From an uncultured Rhodocyclaceae bacterium (GTDB taxonomy: Bacteria; Pseudomonadota; Gammaproteobacteria; Burkholderiales; Rhodocyclaceae), in assembly GCA_907163075.1 (NCBI GenBank), contig CAJQTY010000003.1:424637-488636 (forward strand): DNA of 64,000 nucleotides, given 5' to 3'. The notes under the pieces are model-generated. The model was not told the origin of the DNA. It did no database searches and saw nothing but the letters and a program-made list of their open reading frames with translations. The position numbers and the translations under genes are program-made. Of this stretch, positions 1 through 7,894 are shown in pieces (positions within the stretch are counted from its first letter, which is position 1; each line of letters opens with the position of its first letter).

Positions 1-464
1 TAGGTAGGGCTTGCCTTGTGACTAGCGATAGCGGCGTTGAGTTGGTCCAGTGACGGCATGGTGAAGCTCACAGGCTGGTACAAGCCGTGCAGTTCTGCCA
101 GCGCGGCAAGTGCCTTCACCCGCGAATGGGCGTTCTTGTTGTTGGCCGGGTCTGCCATCTCATAGAGCTTGACGGAAACCCGATCCTTGATAATGGTCTG
201 CATGTGCTGCTCGGTGGGCTGTACGTCCCCTGCAAAGACGGTGGCGAAGTACAGATGGCCGCTGCTCAATGTGATAGCCACACGCATTGCGGCAACGGTA
301 TCAAGCACGCGCTGCCATACGGCGGCAGGCGACTCCCAGACCTGTGCAAGAACATCTCTGCTCCCATTGACTAGCCAGATGGTGTAACGCTCTACCGGCG
401 CGGTTCGCTCGTCGTCGAACACGACATACAGGCGCTTGTCTTGGTCGGTGTGGGTAACGATCAT
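1..464 (-). CDS. Unidentified protein of integrated element, partial at window edge
   Basis: The minus-strand frame stays open from an ATG at 464 to the left edge, giving at least 154 residues with no stop. An AAGGAG ribosome-binding site lies 8 bases before the ATG, and the gene follows the terminase-like gene by 13 bases, so it is probably co-transcribed. The product looks soluble, with no signal peptide or membrane segment, and begins MIVTHTDQDKRLYVVFDDE. I do not recognise a family. Only two bases of the next codon (TA) are visible, so the gene may end at the window boundary. Confidence 0.6.
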   Translation of the reverse strand, partial: MIVTHTDQDKRLYVVFDDERTAPVERYTIWLVNGSRDVLAQVWESPAAVWQRVLDTVAAMRVAITLSSGHLYFATVFAGDVQPTEQHMQTIIKDRVSVKLYEMADPANNKNAHSRVKALAALAELHGLYQPVSFTMPSLDQLNAAIASHKASPT

Positions 465-477
465 GTGATTCTCCTTC

Positions 478-1233
478 TTATGGTGTTGGTAGGGCTGGCT
501 GTGTGCTGTACAGCCCGCTAACGGTGTCGGCTGCGATGTACGGCACGTCCAGCTTCTTGAAGATCGCTTGCAGGTTGCCAATCTCGGCGGGGGTCAGCTT
601 GGCCCGCACCTCGTCGCGGAGCGTGGGACGCTCTACGCGGTCGGGGGCTGTCGGGCTATGCATCTTCTCCAGCAGGTAGCCGTAGAGGTGCATTTCGTTC
701 ATGTCCAGCTTGCTAAGGTCGTAGGCCGGTTCCTGCTCGGTGACGGTCACTTCCTGCTGGAGCTTGGTTGCTGCATCTAGACCAAGGAGCTTGGCGCGTC
801 TTTCGGAGACCTTGACCGCAACATGAATGGCGGCCAGTTTGGGTGCCTTGTCCTCAACGACTCGCGTCAGCACATCGCCTGTCTCGGGGTTGCGAATCGG
901 CTCCCCTTGATTGTTCAACATGGGGGCGCTTACGATCTTTCCGCCCGACACCATCGGGTGAAACGCCTTCACGGTCTGCATCGCCTCGGTCAGCAGAACG
1001 TCGCAGCGGCCTAGCTCAAGGGTCAGCAGTTCTTCGGCTGGTTCGCGGGTTTGGGCAGTCAGTGCCCGGCTGATAACACGATGCACCGTGTCTGCGCCAA
1101 CGCTCATGTGAGCGCCGATTTGTTCCAGCGTCCAGCCCTGAACGCGAAGGGATAGCATCTCAGCGCGGCGCTCTGCATCGCGGATGCTCTTCGCGCTGGT
1201 GATAGCTCTTGGACCTTTGCCTGTCTTTGTCAT
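478..1233 (-). CDS. HTH protein resembling phage terminase small subunit
   Basis: The 251-residue product has a basic N-terminus and a helix-turn-helix-like stretch at about residues 28-58 (SLRVQGWTLEQIGAHM, then a recognition-helix-like segment). A central part carries a motif often seen in small terminase subunits and related packaging proteins (SERRAKLLGLDA, near residue 150). Small terminases recognise the packaging site on phage DNA and hand it to the large subunit, which is not in the window. Its place in an element with integrase, AlpA-like and primase genes supports a phage or satellite origin. The assignment rests on motif resemblance; a general DNA-binding role remains possible. Confidence 0.5.
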   Translation of the reverse strand: MTKTGKGPRAITSAKSIRDAERRAEMLSLRVQGWTLEQIGAHMSVGADTVHRVISRALTAQTREPAEELLTLELGRCDVLLTEAMQTVKAFHPMVSGGKIVSAPMLNNQGEPIRNPETGDVLTRVVEDKAPKLAAIHVAVKVSERRAKLLGLDAATKLQQEVTVTEQEPAYDLSKLDMNEMHLYGYLLEKMHSPTAPDRVERPTLRDEVRAKLTPAEIGNLQAIFKKLDVPYIAADTVSGLYSTQPALPTP

Positions 1234-1298
1234 TCGTTACTCCAACGATGACAGGCACTGTGCGGCATGTGCCGCAGGTTATCGCCTGATGATGCGGA

Positions 1299-1847
1299 TT
1301 ACATGAACACGCTGATGCGGGAAAACTCGCGGGCGAGGCCAGCGATACGGGCTTTGGAGTTGCCCAGCGACTCAACAACACGATGCACCTGATCGGTGTT
1401 GTCCAGCGACGAGAAACCTTCCACGGTCGCGCCTGCCTGCTTCGCTAGGAATTGCGACTCACGCCACTTATCAAAATCAGCGGTCAGCGCATCAACGGCA
1501 GCAGACAGAGCGGCGGCTAGGGGTTCCAGCCCGCCGAACTTCTCCACCGACTGAGCCAGCAGCGCGTCGGCGTTCTTCTTGAGGCGGGCGGCATGGGTAG
1601 CACGCTCCACCTCGGCAGCGTCGTTGATCTGGCTGACCAGTGCGTCACGCTGCACTTCCAGCCGTTGGAGGACACGCGCTGCCTTTTCCATTTCCGCTTC
1701 CAGCTTGTCGGCGGTCTTGTCGTCGCCCTTGGCTGCGGCGGTCGTCCATTCGGCTTTCCGCAAGGCTTGGGCAGTGGTTGCCTCGTCAAGCTGTTGGAGG
1801 ACAGCTTGCAGGGCGTCGTTCAGTTTCGCGGTATCAGGGGCGTTCAT
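1299..1847 (-). CDS. Coiled-coil hypothetical protein of the element
   Basis: The product has 182 residues, rich in Ala, Glu, Lys, Leu and Gln, with heptad-like spacing over residues 10-110 that suggests a long coiled coil. It has no signal peptide or transmembrane segment. Codon use and strand match its neighbours in the element. I recognise no family; phage scaffold-like or accessory proteins often have such composition, but that is only a comparison. Confidence 0.55.
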   Translation of the reverse strand: MNAPDTAKLNDALQAVLQQLDEATTAQALRKAEWTTAAAKGDDKTADKLEAEMEKAARVLQRLEVQRDALVSQINDAAEVERATHAARLKKNADALLAQSVEKFGGLEPLAAALSAAVDALTADFDKWRESQFLAKQAGATVEGFSSLDNTDQVHRVVESLGNSKARIAGLAREFSRISVFM

Positions 1848-1871
1848 TTCGGTTCCTTTGTGGTTGATGGA

Positions 1872-2276
1872 TTACTTCTGCCGATGCTGGTTATTCGCGT
1901 CCAGCATGGCGTTGATGCGGGCTTTGTGAGCCACACCAGTGGGGCCGCCGTTCGCCTGAACTTCGCGGGCGTCCAGATGATCGTTGATCAGCTTGGTCTT
2001 GAACTGTGCAAGCTCGGCGGTTTCGCTGGCGGTCAGGCCAGCCGGTTTCTGCTTGGTTTGGTCTTCACGATACTGATTGGTCTTCACGGTCGATGCTCCT
2101 TGGTTGAGAAGGTGGGTTAATGCGTCTTGGCGGGTACATCCCGCCCCAAGACTCTGTCTGACCTGCTCCACGGCTTGGAGAAGGTCTTTGTTCAGGGTGA
2201 ATTCGACGCGAGCGCCGCCCTCGTCTTTCAGTCGGTCGCGGAATGCCTGCTGGTTCCTTGCGTTGTCGGTTGGCAA
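1872..2276 (-). CDS. Small hypothetical protein, possibly DNA-binding
   Basis: The 134-residue product probably starts at a TTG, preceded by a GAAGAGG ribosome-binding site about 6 bases upstream; no ATG lies nearby in frame. Residues 20-55 (EFTLNKDLLQAVEQVRQSLG and following) have a strand-helix-helix flavour like ribbon-helix-helix repressors. The C-terminal half is hydrophilic and Gln-rich. Function is unknown. Confidence 0.5.
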   Translation of the reverse strand: MPTDNARNQQAFRDRLKDEGGARVEFTLNKDLLQAVEQVRQSLGAGCTRQDALTHLLNQGASTVKTNQYREDQTKQKPAGLTASETAELAQFKTKLINDHLDAREVQANGGPTGVAHKARINAMLDANNQHRQK

Positions 2277-2636
2277 AGCTGGCCTCTTCTCGGCTGGTGT
2301 GTTGTGATGAAGGCAGCATATGGCAAATTACCGGTAATAGCTTGATGAAAGCCCTGCATCTAGTAGCAGCCAACCATCAAACAACTAGCGGTAGTGGTCT
2401 GCGGGCACTTAGCGGCGGCTCGCCAAGATCGCCGATTCCGTACATGCTTCTTACACGATTGTTCGCATGAGCAAAAAAGCTGAAGCATTCCAATCCGTTA
2501 CGGGGCAACCGGACAGTTCCGTTAGTTACCCGCGTATGAGAAAACAGGCGAATGCGGACAACGCGCTGTAGGCGATCAATGCGCGGTGCCGGTGCATGGG
2601 TATTGGCAACACCGGCGCCGCTGCCTGTGCCGCCCG
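2277..2636. other. Intergenic stretch of the element, no convincing gene
   Basis: These 360 bases separate two minus-strand genes. Open frames here are arginine-rich or merely extend out of frame from the next gene, and none has a ribosome-binding site. The only clear structure is an inverted repeat at 2588-2616. A promoter for the downstream genes may lie here, but I cannot point to one. Confidence 0.5.
2588..2616. repeat. Inverted repeat GCCGGTG/CACCGGC
   Basis: Arms at 2588-2594 and 2610-2616 are perfect, and they extend outward with one wobble pair. It lies just after the stop of the minus-strand gene ending at 2637. No T-run follows in either direction, so it is not a classical terminator; it could stabilise the mRNA end. 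Confidence 0.45.
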
Positions 2637-3227
2637 CTACGCGGCAGCTTCCCCGGTTGCTGGCGGGGTGTGCCAGAAATGGCCAACATGGGTAATGGCG
2701 GGAATCGTTTTGCCGCCGTCTCCCCGGTAGTCGATCATCACTTGGCAACCGATCATCAGCGGCAGAATGTCTTGCAACGTGGAGTTTTCGTTGCTGGCGA
2801 TACCCGTGGCATCGACCAACATAAGGAACTGTTCCCGCTCCCGCTCTTGCGCCACCGGGTTCTCACAGCCATAGACGCTATAGTTCAACGTCAGGTGATG
2901 CCCACTGGAAAGGCGGAACTTCACGGTCATAAGGTGACTGCCGAACCGTAACAGTTCAGCGGAAACAATCTCCGCCTTGTACCAGCCCGGTTGAGCATGG
3001 AGGGATGCGGGCAGCATGGCATCCCGCACGTCGAACAGATATTCGGTTCTCCTATTGGAAAGACCGTCAAAGCGGGTCTGTGCATCCTGCATCCGCTTCT
3101 TCGCGTTGATATAGACCCGCTGCACTTCGTTGTAGGCTTCCTCCGCAGCTTGGCGTTCCCGACGAGCAGCTATCAGGGCATGTTCCAGCAGGGTCATTTC
3201 GTTGGCGTTGTCGGTTTTAACTTCCAT
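2637..3227 (-). CDS. Coiled-coil plus probable OB-fold protein (DUF669-like)
   Basis: The start is placed at the ATG at 3227 because AAGGAG sits 7 bases before it; a longer upstream reading lacks a ribosome-binding site. The product has 196 residues. Residues 10-65 form a charged helix likely to be a coiled coil. The rest has an alternating strand pattern typical of phage DUF669/OB-fold single-strand-binding proteins, including WYKAEIVSAE, LSSGHHLTLNYSVYG and a C-terminal IPAITHVG strand. It lies directly downstream of the primase-helicase gene, where an ssDNA-binding partner would fit. The OB-fold is inferred from pattern only. Confidence 0.5.
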   Translation of the reverse strand: MEVKTDNANEMTLLEHALIAARRERQAAEEAYNEVQRVYINAKKRMQDAQTRFDGLSNRRTEYLFDVRDAMLPASLHAQPGWYKAEIVSAELLRFGSHLMTVKFRLSSGHHLTLNYSVYGCENPVAQEREREQFLMLVDATGIASNENSTLQDILPLMIGCQVMIDYRGDGGKTIPAITHVGHFWHTPPATGEAAA

Positions 3228-3509
3228 TTCACTACTCCTTGGATAACTATGGTTTGGATGGCTTACTGCTGGCGGAAACTTGGGAATGATTCGCAACGCG
3301 TATGAACTGTTTTCCGTTATTGCAAATGCATAAAAACAGCGCGTTGAAATGCGCGTTAAACATTCGCGTTGCCCTATAGGGAAAAAACCCGCAACGCGCA
3401 TAAGGCTGCGCGGTTGCTTTCCCGGGTGTTTGCGTTCGCGTTAAAACTCCCAACGCGGAAGCAACGCGAAACAACGCGCAACGCGGAAGCGGGTGAGGAA
3501 CTACGCTTT

Positions 3510-5615
3510 TCATGCGTCAATCCCTCCATCAACAGCCCGCAGCCAAGTGTTCTTCCCGCTACCTTCGGGAACGATTTTTTCCTTCAGTTCGAGGCGGGCG
3601 ATAGCGTTGCGGAGCTGTGCCTGCGCGAATGGCCGGTTCAACTGCTGTTCCATCTTTTCGCGGTCGCCCTCCAACTTCCTGCCGCTGTAGCGCATCCCCT
3701 TGCTAAATCCGTCCTTGATCCATTGGAGGACAAGCGCCTCTTCCTCTGCATGTCGTGCGGCAACGTCCGGGGGCACCGTTTCCGGTCTATTGGCATCTGT
3801 CGGCTGGCTGACGGTCAGCGAGGTAATCTCGTCGCCGTCTGCGTCGTACCCGAGCGCGACCCGGAGCATGGTGAAGGGGTACGCCGTGCCGCTCGCGTCG
3901 TCCTTCACCTTGTCGAGCACAAACTGCCCGTCGAGCGGATGCCATTCCTCGTCGCGCCAACACTTGATCGCAAAGTCGAGCGCACCGCGCAGACCTGACC
4001 AGCCGCGCATCCCTGCCGAGGCGTTTTTCCCGCTGTGATGGATGACCAGCACAACACCGCCAAGCCGATGCTGAAGCTCTTGGAAGATGCCGATCATCTC
4101 GCCCATCCCCTCGCTGGTGTTTTCCTCGATACCCTGTCCAGCCTGCGCCAGCGTGTCGATGCACAACACACCGCCAGCCCACCCCATTTCGCTCAGTGTT
4201 GCCACCAGCGTTTCGCGGTCGGCAGCTTCGCGGAGGTTCATCCGGTCGGTGATGAATCGAATGTTGGTGGATACGTCACGCCCCACCATGTGGGACGTCG
4301 CGAGACGCCATGCCTGAACACGCTTTGGAATACCGCCTTGCCCCTCGAATGGGATATAGACGGTCGGCGCTGCTGCAACGCGATGCCCGAACCAAGTCTG
4401 GCCGTTTCCGATATGTGCCAGCAGATCGAGCGTCAGGAACGATTTGAAGGTTCCAGAATCCCCATAAATTACGCCGACGCCGCTATCGGGAATGATGCGT
4501 TTAACCAGCCATTGCTGAGGCGGAAGCTGCTGAAGGTCGCTATCGGTCAGCAGTGCGAATCGGCGTATGCTGTCGATGGGCTTCGCGGCGGGCACTCTGG
4601 CACCGTTGCTGTTCGGGTTTATCCAGCCATGCCGCTGCGCTACGGCAAAAACCGCCTGATAGCCGGTGTGCTGTGGTTTGAAGCTATCCCATTTCTTCGC
4701 GGCGTCCTTCGGGTCGAACTTGTCGGAGGTTGCAGACCAGTCCATCCACAAGCCGCGCCCGGTGTCGCCTAGCTCTTTCAGGGCGTGCCCCATTGCTACC
4801 CACAAATCGCGGTCGTCGGAACGCATGTGCATCAGCGCAGAACGAAGCTCCGTGATGGTTCGCGCTTCGACTTGCACTGTCCCGGCGTCAGCTTGCGGCT
4901 GACTGGTGTTCGTTCGGCTATGCCGTGGGGCAAGCTGCGCCACCACAAAATCGGCAATGCAGGTCACAGGCACATCCCGAATCACATTCCCGGTGACGGT
5001 GAAGTACCGACCGCCAGCGTAAGCCTCAATCCCGCTCCCATTGCTGCCGAGCGTGGCAAAGTGCCTGCCGTACCCGATAGCATGGATGCCGTTACCGCTA
5101 GGGCTAAATTCGACATACCCCGGCGCACTGTTCGCTAGGCTGGCTAATTGGTTGTCGGGAATCTTGTCCAGGTCAATGCCCTGCCAGAAACCGCCCGCCT
5201 CGTCCTGCCCAAGAGCGAACCCGATACCAGCGAAGCGCCCCCCGCTGTTGGCGACAGCGGCAGCAGCGTCCTTGAAGGTAGTCAGAGCAGCCCGGTCAGT
5301 CTCTGAGTCCAGCGTGCCATTTCGCGGGGTGCCGTTCGCGTAAAACGGCTTCTTGTCCTGATTCCACACAAGCCAGCGTCTCGCAGCCTGCATAGAGGCG
5401 AACGTGCCGGATTGCTGGGCGACAGGGGCGACGATCGGCACTGCGCCGCCGCACTGGTATTGAGCGCCTACCGCGTCAGCAGGCACGGGCGGCAAATTGT
5501 CAGAGCCGGTGCAGATGGTGCCCGCTAAACTACCTTCCGCAGTACCTCTATCAGTGGGTGTTCCTTGCAGTGGGGAGGTTTCAGGCACCTCTCCACTGTT
5601 CTTCTTCTCGGTCAT
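3510..5615 (-). CDS. Bifunctional primase-polymerase / RepA-like helicase
   Basis: The product has 701 residues from the ATG at 5615, which has GGGGAGG 6 bases upstream; a GTG 15 bases earlier has no such site. After a variable N-terminus, residues ~70-230 show a prim-pol-type domain (GIDLDKIPDN acidic motif, FSPSGNGIHAIGYG, EAYAGGRYFTVTG). Residues ~250-335 match a PriCT-type linker (DLWVAMGHALKEL, MDWSATSDKFD). The C-terminal half is a RecA-fold ATPase like RepA/AAA_25: Walker A variant GDSGTFKS, Walker B VLCIDTLAQ, and the later VIHHSGKN motif. Such proteins start and drive replication of plasmids, phages and satellites. It is the key replication gene of this element. Confidence 0.85.
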   Translation of the reverse strand: MTEKKNSGEVPETSPLQGTPTDRGTAEGSLAGTICTGSDNLPPVPADAVGAQYQCGGAVPIVAPVAQQSGTFASMQAARRWLVWNQDKKPFYANGTPRNGTLDSETDRAALTTFKDAAAAVANSGGRFAGIGFALGQDEAGGFWQGIDLDKIPDNQLASLANSAPGYVEFSPSGNGIHAIGYGRHFATLGSNGSGIEAYAGGRYFTVTGNVIRDVPVTCIADFVVAQLAPRHSRTNTSQPQADAGTVQVEARTITELRSALMHMRSDDRDLWVAMGHALKELGDTGRGLWMDWSATSDKFDPKDAAKKWDSFKPQHTGYQAVFAVAQRHGWINPNSNGARVPAAKPIDSIRRFALLTDSDLQQLPPQQWLVKRIIPDSGVGVIYGDSGTFKSFLTLDLLAHIGNGQTWFGHRVAAAPTVYIPFEGQGGIPKRVQAWRLATSHMVGRDVSTNIRFITDRMNLREAADRETLVATLSEMGWAGGVLCIDTLAQAGQGIEENTSEGMGEMIGIFQELQHRLGGVVLVIHHSGKNASAGMRGWSGLRGALDFAIKCWRDEEWHPLDGQFVLDKVKDDASGTAYPFTMLRVALGYDADGDEITSLTVSQPTDANRPETVPPDVAARHAEEEALVLQWIKDGFSKGMRYSGRKLEGDREKMEQQLNRPFAQAQLRNAIARLELKEKIVPEGSGKNTWLRAVDGGIDA

Positions 5616-5709
5616 AGCAGACCTCCCCACACCGACTCATTCCATACGCAGCCCATACAGACGAACGCGCCCATCGCTAGAAGCGATTGTTTGAATGTCG
5701 TTTTCATGT

Positions 5710-6012
5710 TCAAGCCCCCGCAATGTGGGCTTTAGGGCGGTTCGGTTGCAGCCAGTCCGGTAACGGAGTGGATGCTTTCGGTGCCTGTATTTCCGCAGGT
5801 TCTACCGTTTGGCTTTCAAGCCAACGGGCGACCACTACCGGGTCATAGCGAACAAGGTCGCCAACTCTGATTGATGCAGGACCGCGATTGCGCTGAGTCC
5901 ATGCGGTGAGGGTTCCAACTTTGACCCCAAGAATCGGGGCAAGCTGCTCGCGGGACAACAGCCCTGCTGATGCAAGCAGCTTTTCAATGACGGTAAGACG
6001 AGGCTCTTCCAT
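5710..6012 (-). CDS. AlpA/excisionase-like HTH regulator
   Basis: The 100-residue product contains a MerR-like winged helix-turn-helix of the HTH_17/AlpA kind at residues ~17-70 (LLSREQLAPILGVKVGTLTAW, then RVGDLVRYDPVVVARWLE), followed by a proline-rich tail. Such proteins act as excisionases or as activators of integrase genes in prophages and satellites. It lies between the integrase and the primase-helicase on the same strand. Its GGAG ribosome-binding site lies inside one arm of a perfect 10-bp inverted repeat, so translation may be controlled by RNA folding. Confidence 0.75.
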   Translation of the reverse strand: MEEPRLTVIEKLLASAGLLSREQLAPILGVKVGTLTAWTQRNRGPASIRVGDLVRYDPVVVARWLESQTVEPAEIQAPKASTPLPDWLQPNRPKAHIAGA

Positions 6013-6015
6013 GTT

Positions 6016-6057
6016 GCGTAACTCCGGAAAACCCCTGACGAGTTTTTGGAGTTACGC
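6016..6057 (-). promoter_or_regulatory. RNA hairpin that would sequester the ribosome-binding site of the AlpA-like gene
   Basis: Arms at 6016-6025 and 6048-6057 are perfect complements (GCGTAACTCC and GGAGTTACGC). In the minus-strand transcript the 3' arm contains the only GGAG before the ATG at 6012. Inner A4 and U4 runs can lengthen the stem. DNA-level operator function is an alternative reading. Confidence 0.55.
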
Positions 6058-6278
6058 GAGTCCAGCAGGCTGCGGACTTAGGCGGTGACCCGGTACTTAG
6101 CGTGACCGGGATGGATGCGGATGTACTTAACTGCACTAGCAGGCACAGCATAACAACACTCTCGATGGCAGTGTTTGATGCCTTTACGTCAAACTTGCCA
6201 TGCTCCGCGCTGATGGTCGCATCAGCATTCACCCGGCGTCAAACCGGGCGAATTAGCTATCTTGTAAGTAGGGTTATT
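6058..6278. promoter_or_regulatory. Control region upstream of the AlpA-like gene with clustered inverted repeats
   Basis: This gap between the integrase stop and the AlpA-like gene holds no credible gene. It contains several short palindromes: CCCGGT/ACCGGG (6089-6094, 6105-6110), GTTTGATG/CGTCAAAC (6173-6180, 6187-6194) and CCCGG/CCGGG (6232-6236, 6244-6248). These are plausible repressor or excisionase sites, but no binding protein can be named. Confidence 0.4.
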
Positions 6279-7568
6279 TCAAGCGCGTGCGGGCATTGCA
6301 ACGACATTCGCGCCGGACTGCTGCGCCGCATAAATTGCCCCCTGCTGTTCAAACCAATCAGCTATCGCCTGCGCTTGCGGCAGGTAGTGGCGCAAGTCCT
6401 CCGAGTCCCGGTAGTGCTTGGCGGTGACACCGGTAGGGGCATGCCCGGTAAGCAATTCCACGATATGACTCTGGATGCCCACGGTTTCCCCTGCCTGCAC
6501 TAGCCCGCGCCGAAAGTCGTGGGCACTGATCTTCCCCCCGGCTATGTCGCCAACGTGGTGGAGTGTCTTGTAGAGAATCTTGACGTGGCTTTTCCGAGTG
6601 CGACCGACGAAGACATACGGGTTGCCAGCTTGCCGACGCTCCCATTGCAGACGCAGCAAGCGATTGAGCGTCGTCGTGATTGGCAGCATGAGGCGGCGAT
6701 GCTGTTTGGTTTCAGTAAATTCGATATACGGCTTTTCATCGTCCAGATGCACCGCCGTCCATTTGAGGGTTGCCAGTTCGTTGAAGCGGGCACCAACGAT
6801 CATCAGGCACAGTGCCAGCGCGGCGTTGTGATTGTCGTTCGGCGTGAATTTGTCAGCGTCCAGCCTCTGCTCCAGCAGGTGCCATACCGCTCCCGTTCTA
6901 TCGGTGGGAACGCGACGCGTGCGAGGCTTCACGTGGTTGTACTTCACAAGCTGCCGGAACGCGATAACGACCGGGTTATGAGCGCAGATGGTAGGAATGC
7001 CCTCAGCATTGATGCTCTTGTCCCGTACCCATGAAAATAAGCTGCGGAGCGTGCCCATGACGATGTTGGCCTGCACTGGTGCCCGTTCGCTAATCTCGCG
7101 GAAGCGTTGCGCCACCATCAGGTGAGTGATGCTGGTCATGGGCTTGCTACACCAGTCGGCTAGGTTGTGTTCTACATGCCCCCGGAGCTTTTCCTTCGTG
7201 CTATCGCGAAGCGGACCGTAGGCACTGCGCCGGTGTTGCAGGTAGTCCTCAAGAGCTTCTTGCAATGTGACGCCCTCGATTTTGACTTGCTTCTTCCGCT
7301 CGACAGGCGAGGTGCCTTGGCGCATCAAGAGCAGGGCGGCATGACACTGAACGCGGGCATCATCAACGGAAAGCTGATCGCACCGCCCAAGCGTCACCCG
7401 AACGGTCTTGCCTTGAACCTGTCCTTGCGCGATGTATGACCTCGACCCTGCCGCAGTGACACGCACAGCCAGCCCCCGCTCTTTGGCGCACCAATGGAAC
7501 GCCTGCCCCTTCGCTGGAACCGGGAGGGATGCAACAATGTCGTCTGTGAGCTTGATCTTCTTAACCAT
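6279..7568 (-). CDS. int: Tyrosine recombinase (integrase)
   Basis: The start is set at the ATG at 7568, with AGGAG 8 bases upstream, giving 429 residues. An N-terminal arm-binding-like domain (residues ~1-100) is followed by a SAM-like core-binding domain and the catalytic domain. Visible catalytic signatures are the first Arg in GARFNELATLKW, the HDFRRG box, the LLTGH box and the nucleophile Tyr in KHYRDSE. It integrates and excises the element by site-specific recombination. It lies at the right end of the element, next to the likely attachment site, as is usual. Confidence is high for the family; the target site is inferred. Confidence 0.92.
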   Translation of the reverse strand: MVKKIKLTDDIVASLPVPAKGQAFHWCAKERGLAVRVTAAGSRSYIAQGQVQGKTVRVTLGRCDQLSVDDARVQCHAALLLMRQGTSPVERKKQVKIEGVTLQEALEDYLQHRRSAYGPLRDSTKEKLRGHVEHNLADWCSKPMTSITHLMVAQRFREISERAPVQANIVMGTLRSLFSWVRDKSINAEGIPTICAHNPVVIAFRQLVKYNHVKPRTRRVPTDRTGAVWHLLEQRLDADKFTPNDNHNAALALCLMIVGARFNELATLKWTAVHLDDEKPYIEFTETKQHRRLMLPITTTLNRLLRLQWERRQAGNPYVFVGRTRKSHVKILYKTLHHVGDIAGGKISAHDFRRGLVQAGETVGIQSHIVELLTGHAPTGVTAKHYRDSEDLRHYLPQAQAIADWFEQQGAIYAAQQSGANVVAMPARA

Positions 7569-7624
7569 GAACCGTTCTCCTAAGTGCGAGGTTATCACCG
7601 ACACGAACAGACGTGTACGGAGTT

Positions 7625-7654
7625 TGTACGGGGAATCGCGTGTTTTCCCGTACA
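7625..7654. repeat. Inverted repeat upstream of integrase
   Basis: The 8-bp arms TGTACGGG and CCCGTACA are separated by 14 bases and lie 57 bases upstream of the integrase start. It is a candidate operator or arm-type recombinase site. Confidence 0.5.
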
Positions 7655-7710
7655 TGCTGATACACCTACATACTAGGAGATTTTTTCGTAATGCATTGAT
7701 TTATATACCA

Positions 7711-7740
7711 ACATACACTGACATACATTTACGTGTATGT
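7711..7740. repeat. Inverted repeat near the element end
   Basis: The 8-bp arms ACATACAC and GTGTATGT are separated by 14 bases, the same spacing as the neighbouring repeat at 7625-7654. They lie just before the base-composition change that marks host sequence. Confidence 0.5.
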
Positions 7741-7761
7741 GACAATAACAACTTGAACCAC

Positions 7762-7860
7762 AGCCCACGTTTCTGGGCCATCGTCGGGCAGCTTTATCCG
7801 GATTACAAGGCGGCGCGCAACGAGCTGAAAACGCTCGCGGCGCACTGCCCGCACTGGTAG
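7762..7860 (+). pseudogene. C-terminal fragment of a host gene cut by the integrated element
   Basis: From about 7762 the plus strand has a 32-codon open stretch ending in TAG, with strongly GC-rich third positions like host genes. It encodes a tail of the type SPRFWAIVGQLYPDYK, and upstream of it the composition is that of the element. It has no start codon or ribosome-binding site of its own. It most likely is the 3' end of a protein gene into which the element inserted. I cannot name the gene. Confidence 0.45.
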
Positions 7861-7894
7861 CGTCGCTGGCGACTCGGTCAACTTCGCTACTTCA

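Larger units (their letters stand above)
7569..7761. other. Probable attachment-end region with inverted repeats
   Basis: This AT-rich DNA upstream of the integrase holds two inverted repeats, TGTACGGG/CCCGTACA (7625-7632, 7647-7654) and ACATACAC/GTGTATGT (7711-7718, 7733-7740). It also has three ACATAC copies. Such repeats near an integrase are typical of arm-type binding sites or promoter operators. Base composition shifts to high GC, host-like coding sequence at about 7755-7770, which marks the likely element/host junction. No direct-repeat core can be defined because the other end is outside the window. Confidence 0.4.

Noticed and set aside
2377-2748. A 123-codon minus-strand frame at the end of the OB-fold-like gene
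   Set aside because: It overlaps that gene out of frame, is Arg/Pro-rich and has no ribosome-binding site.
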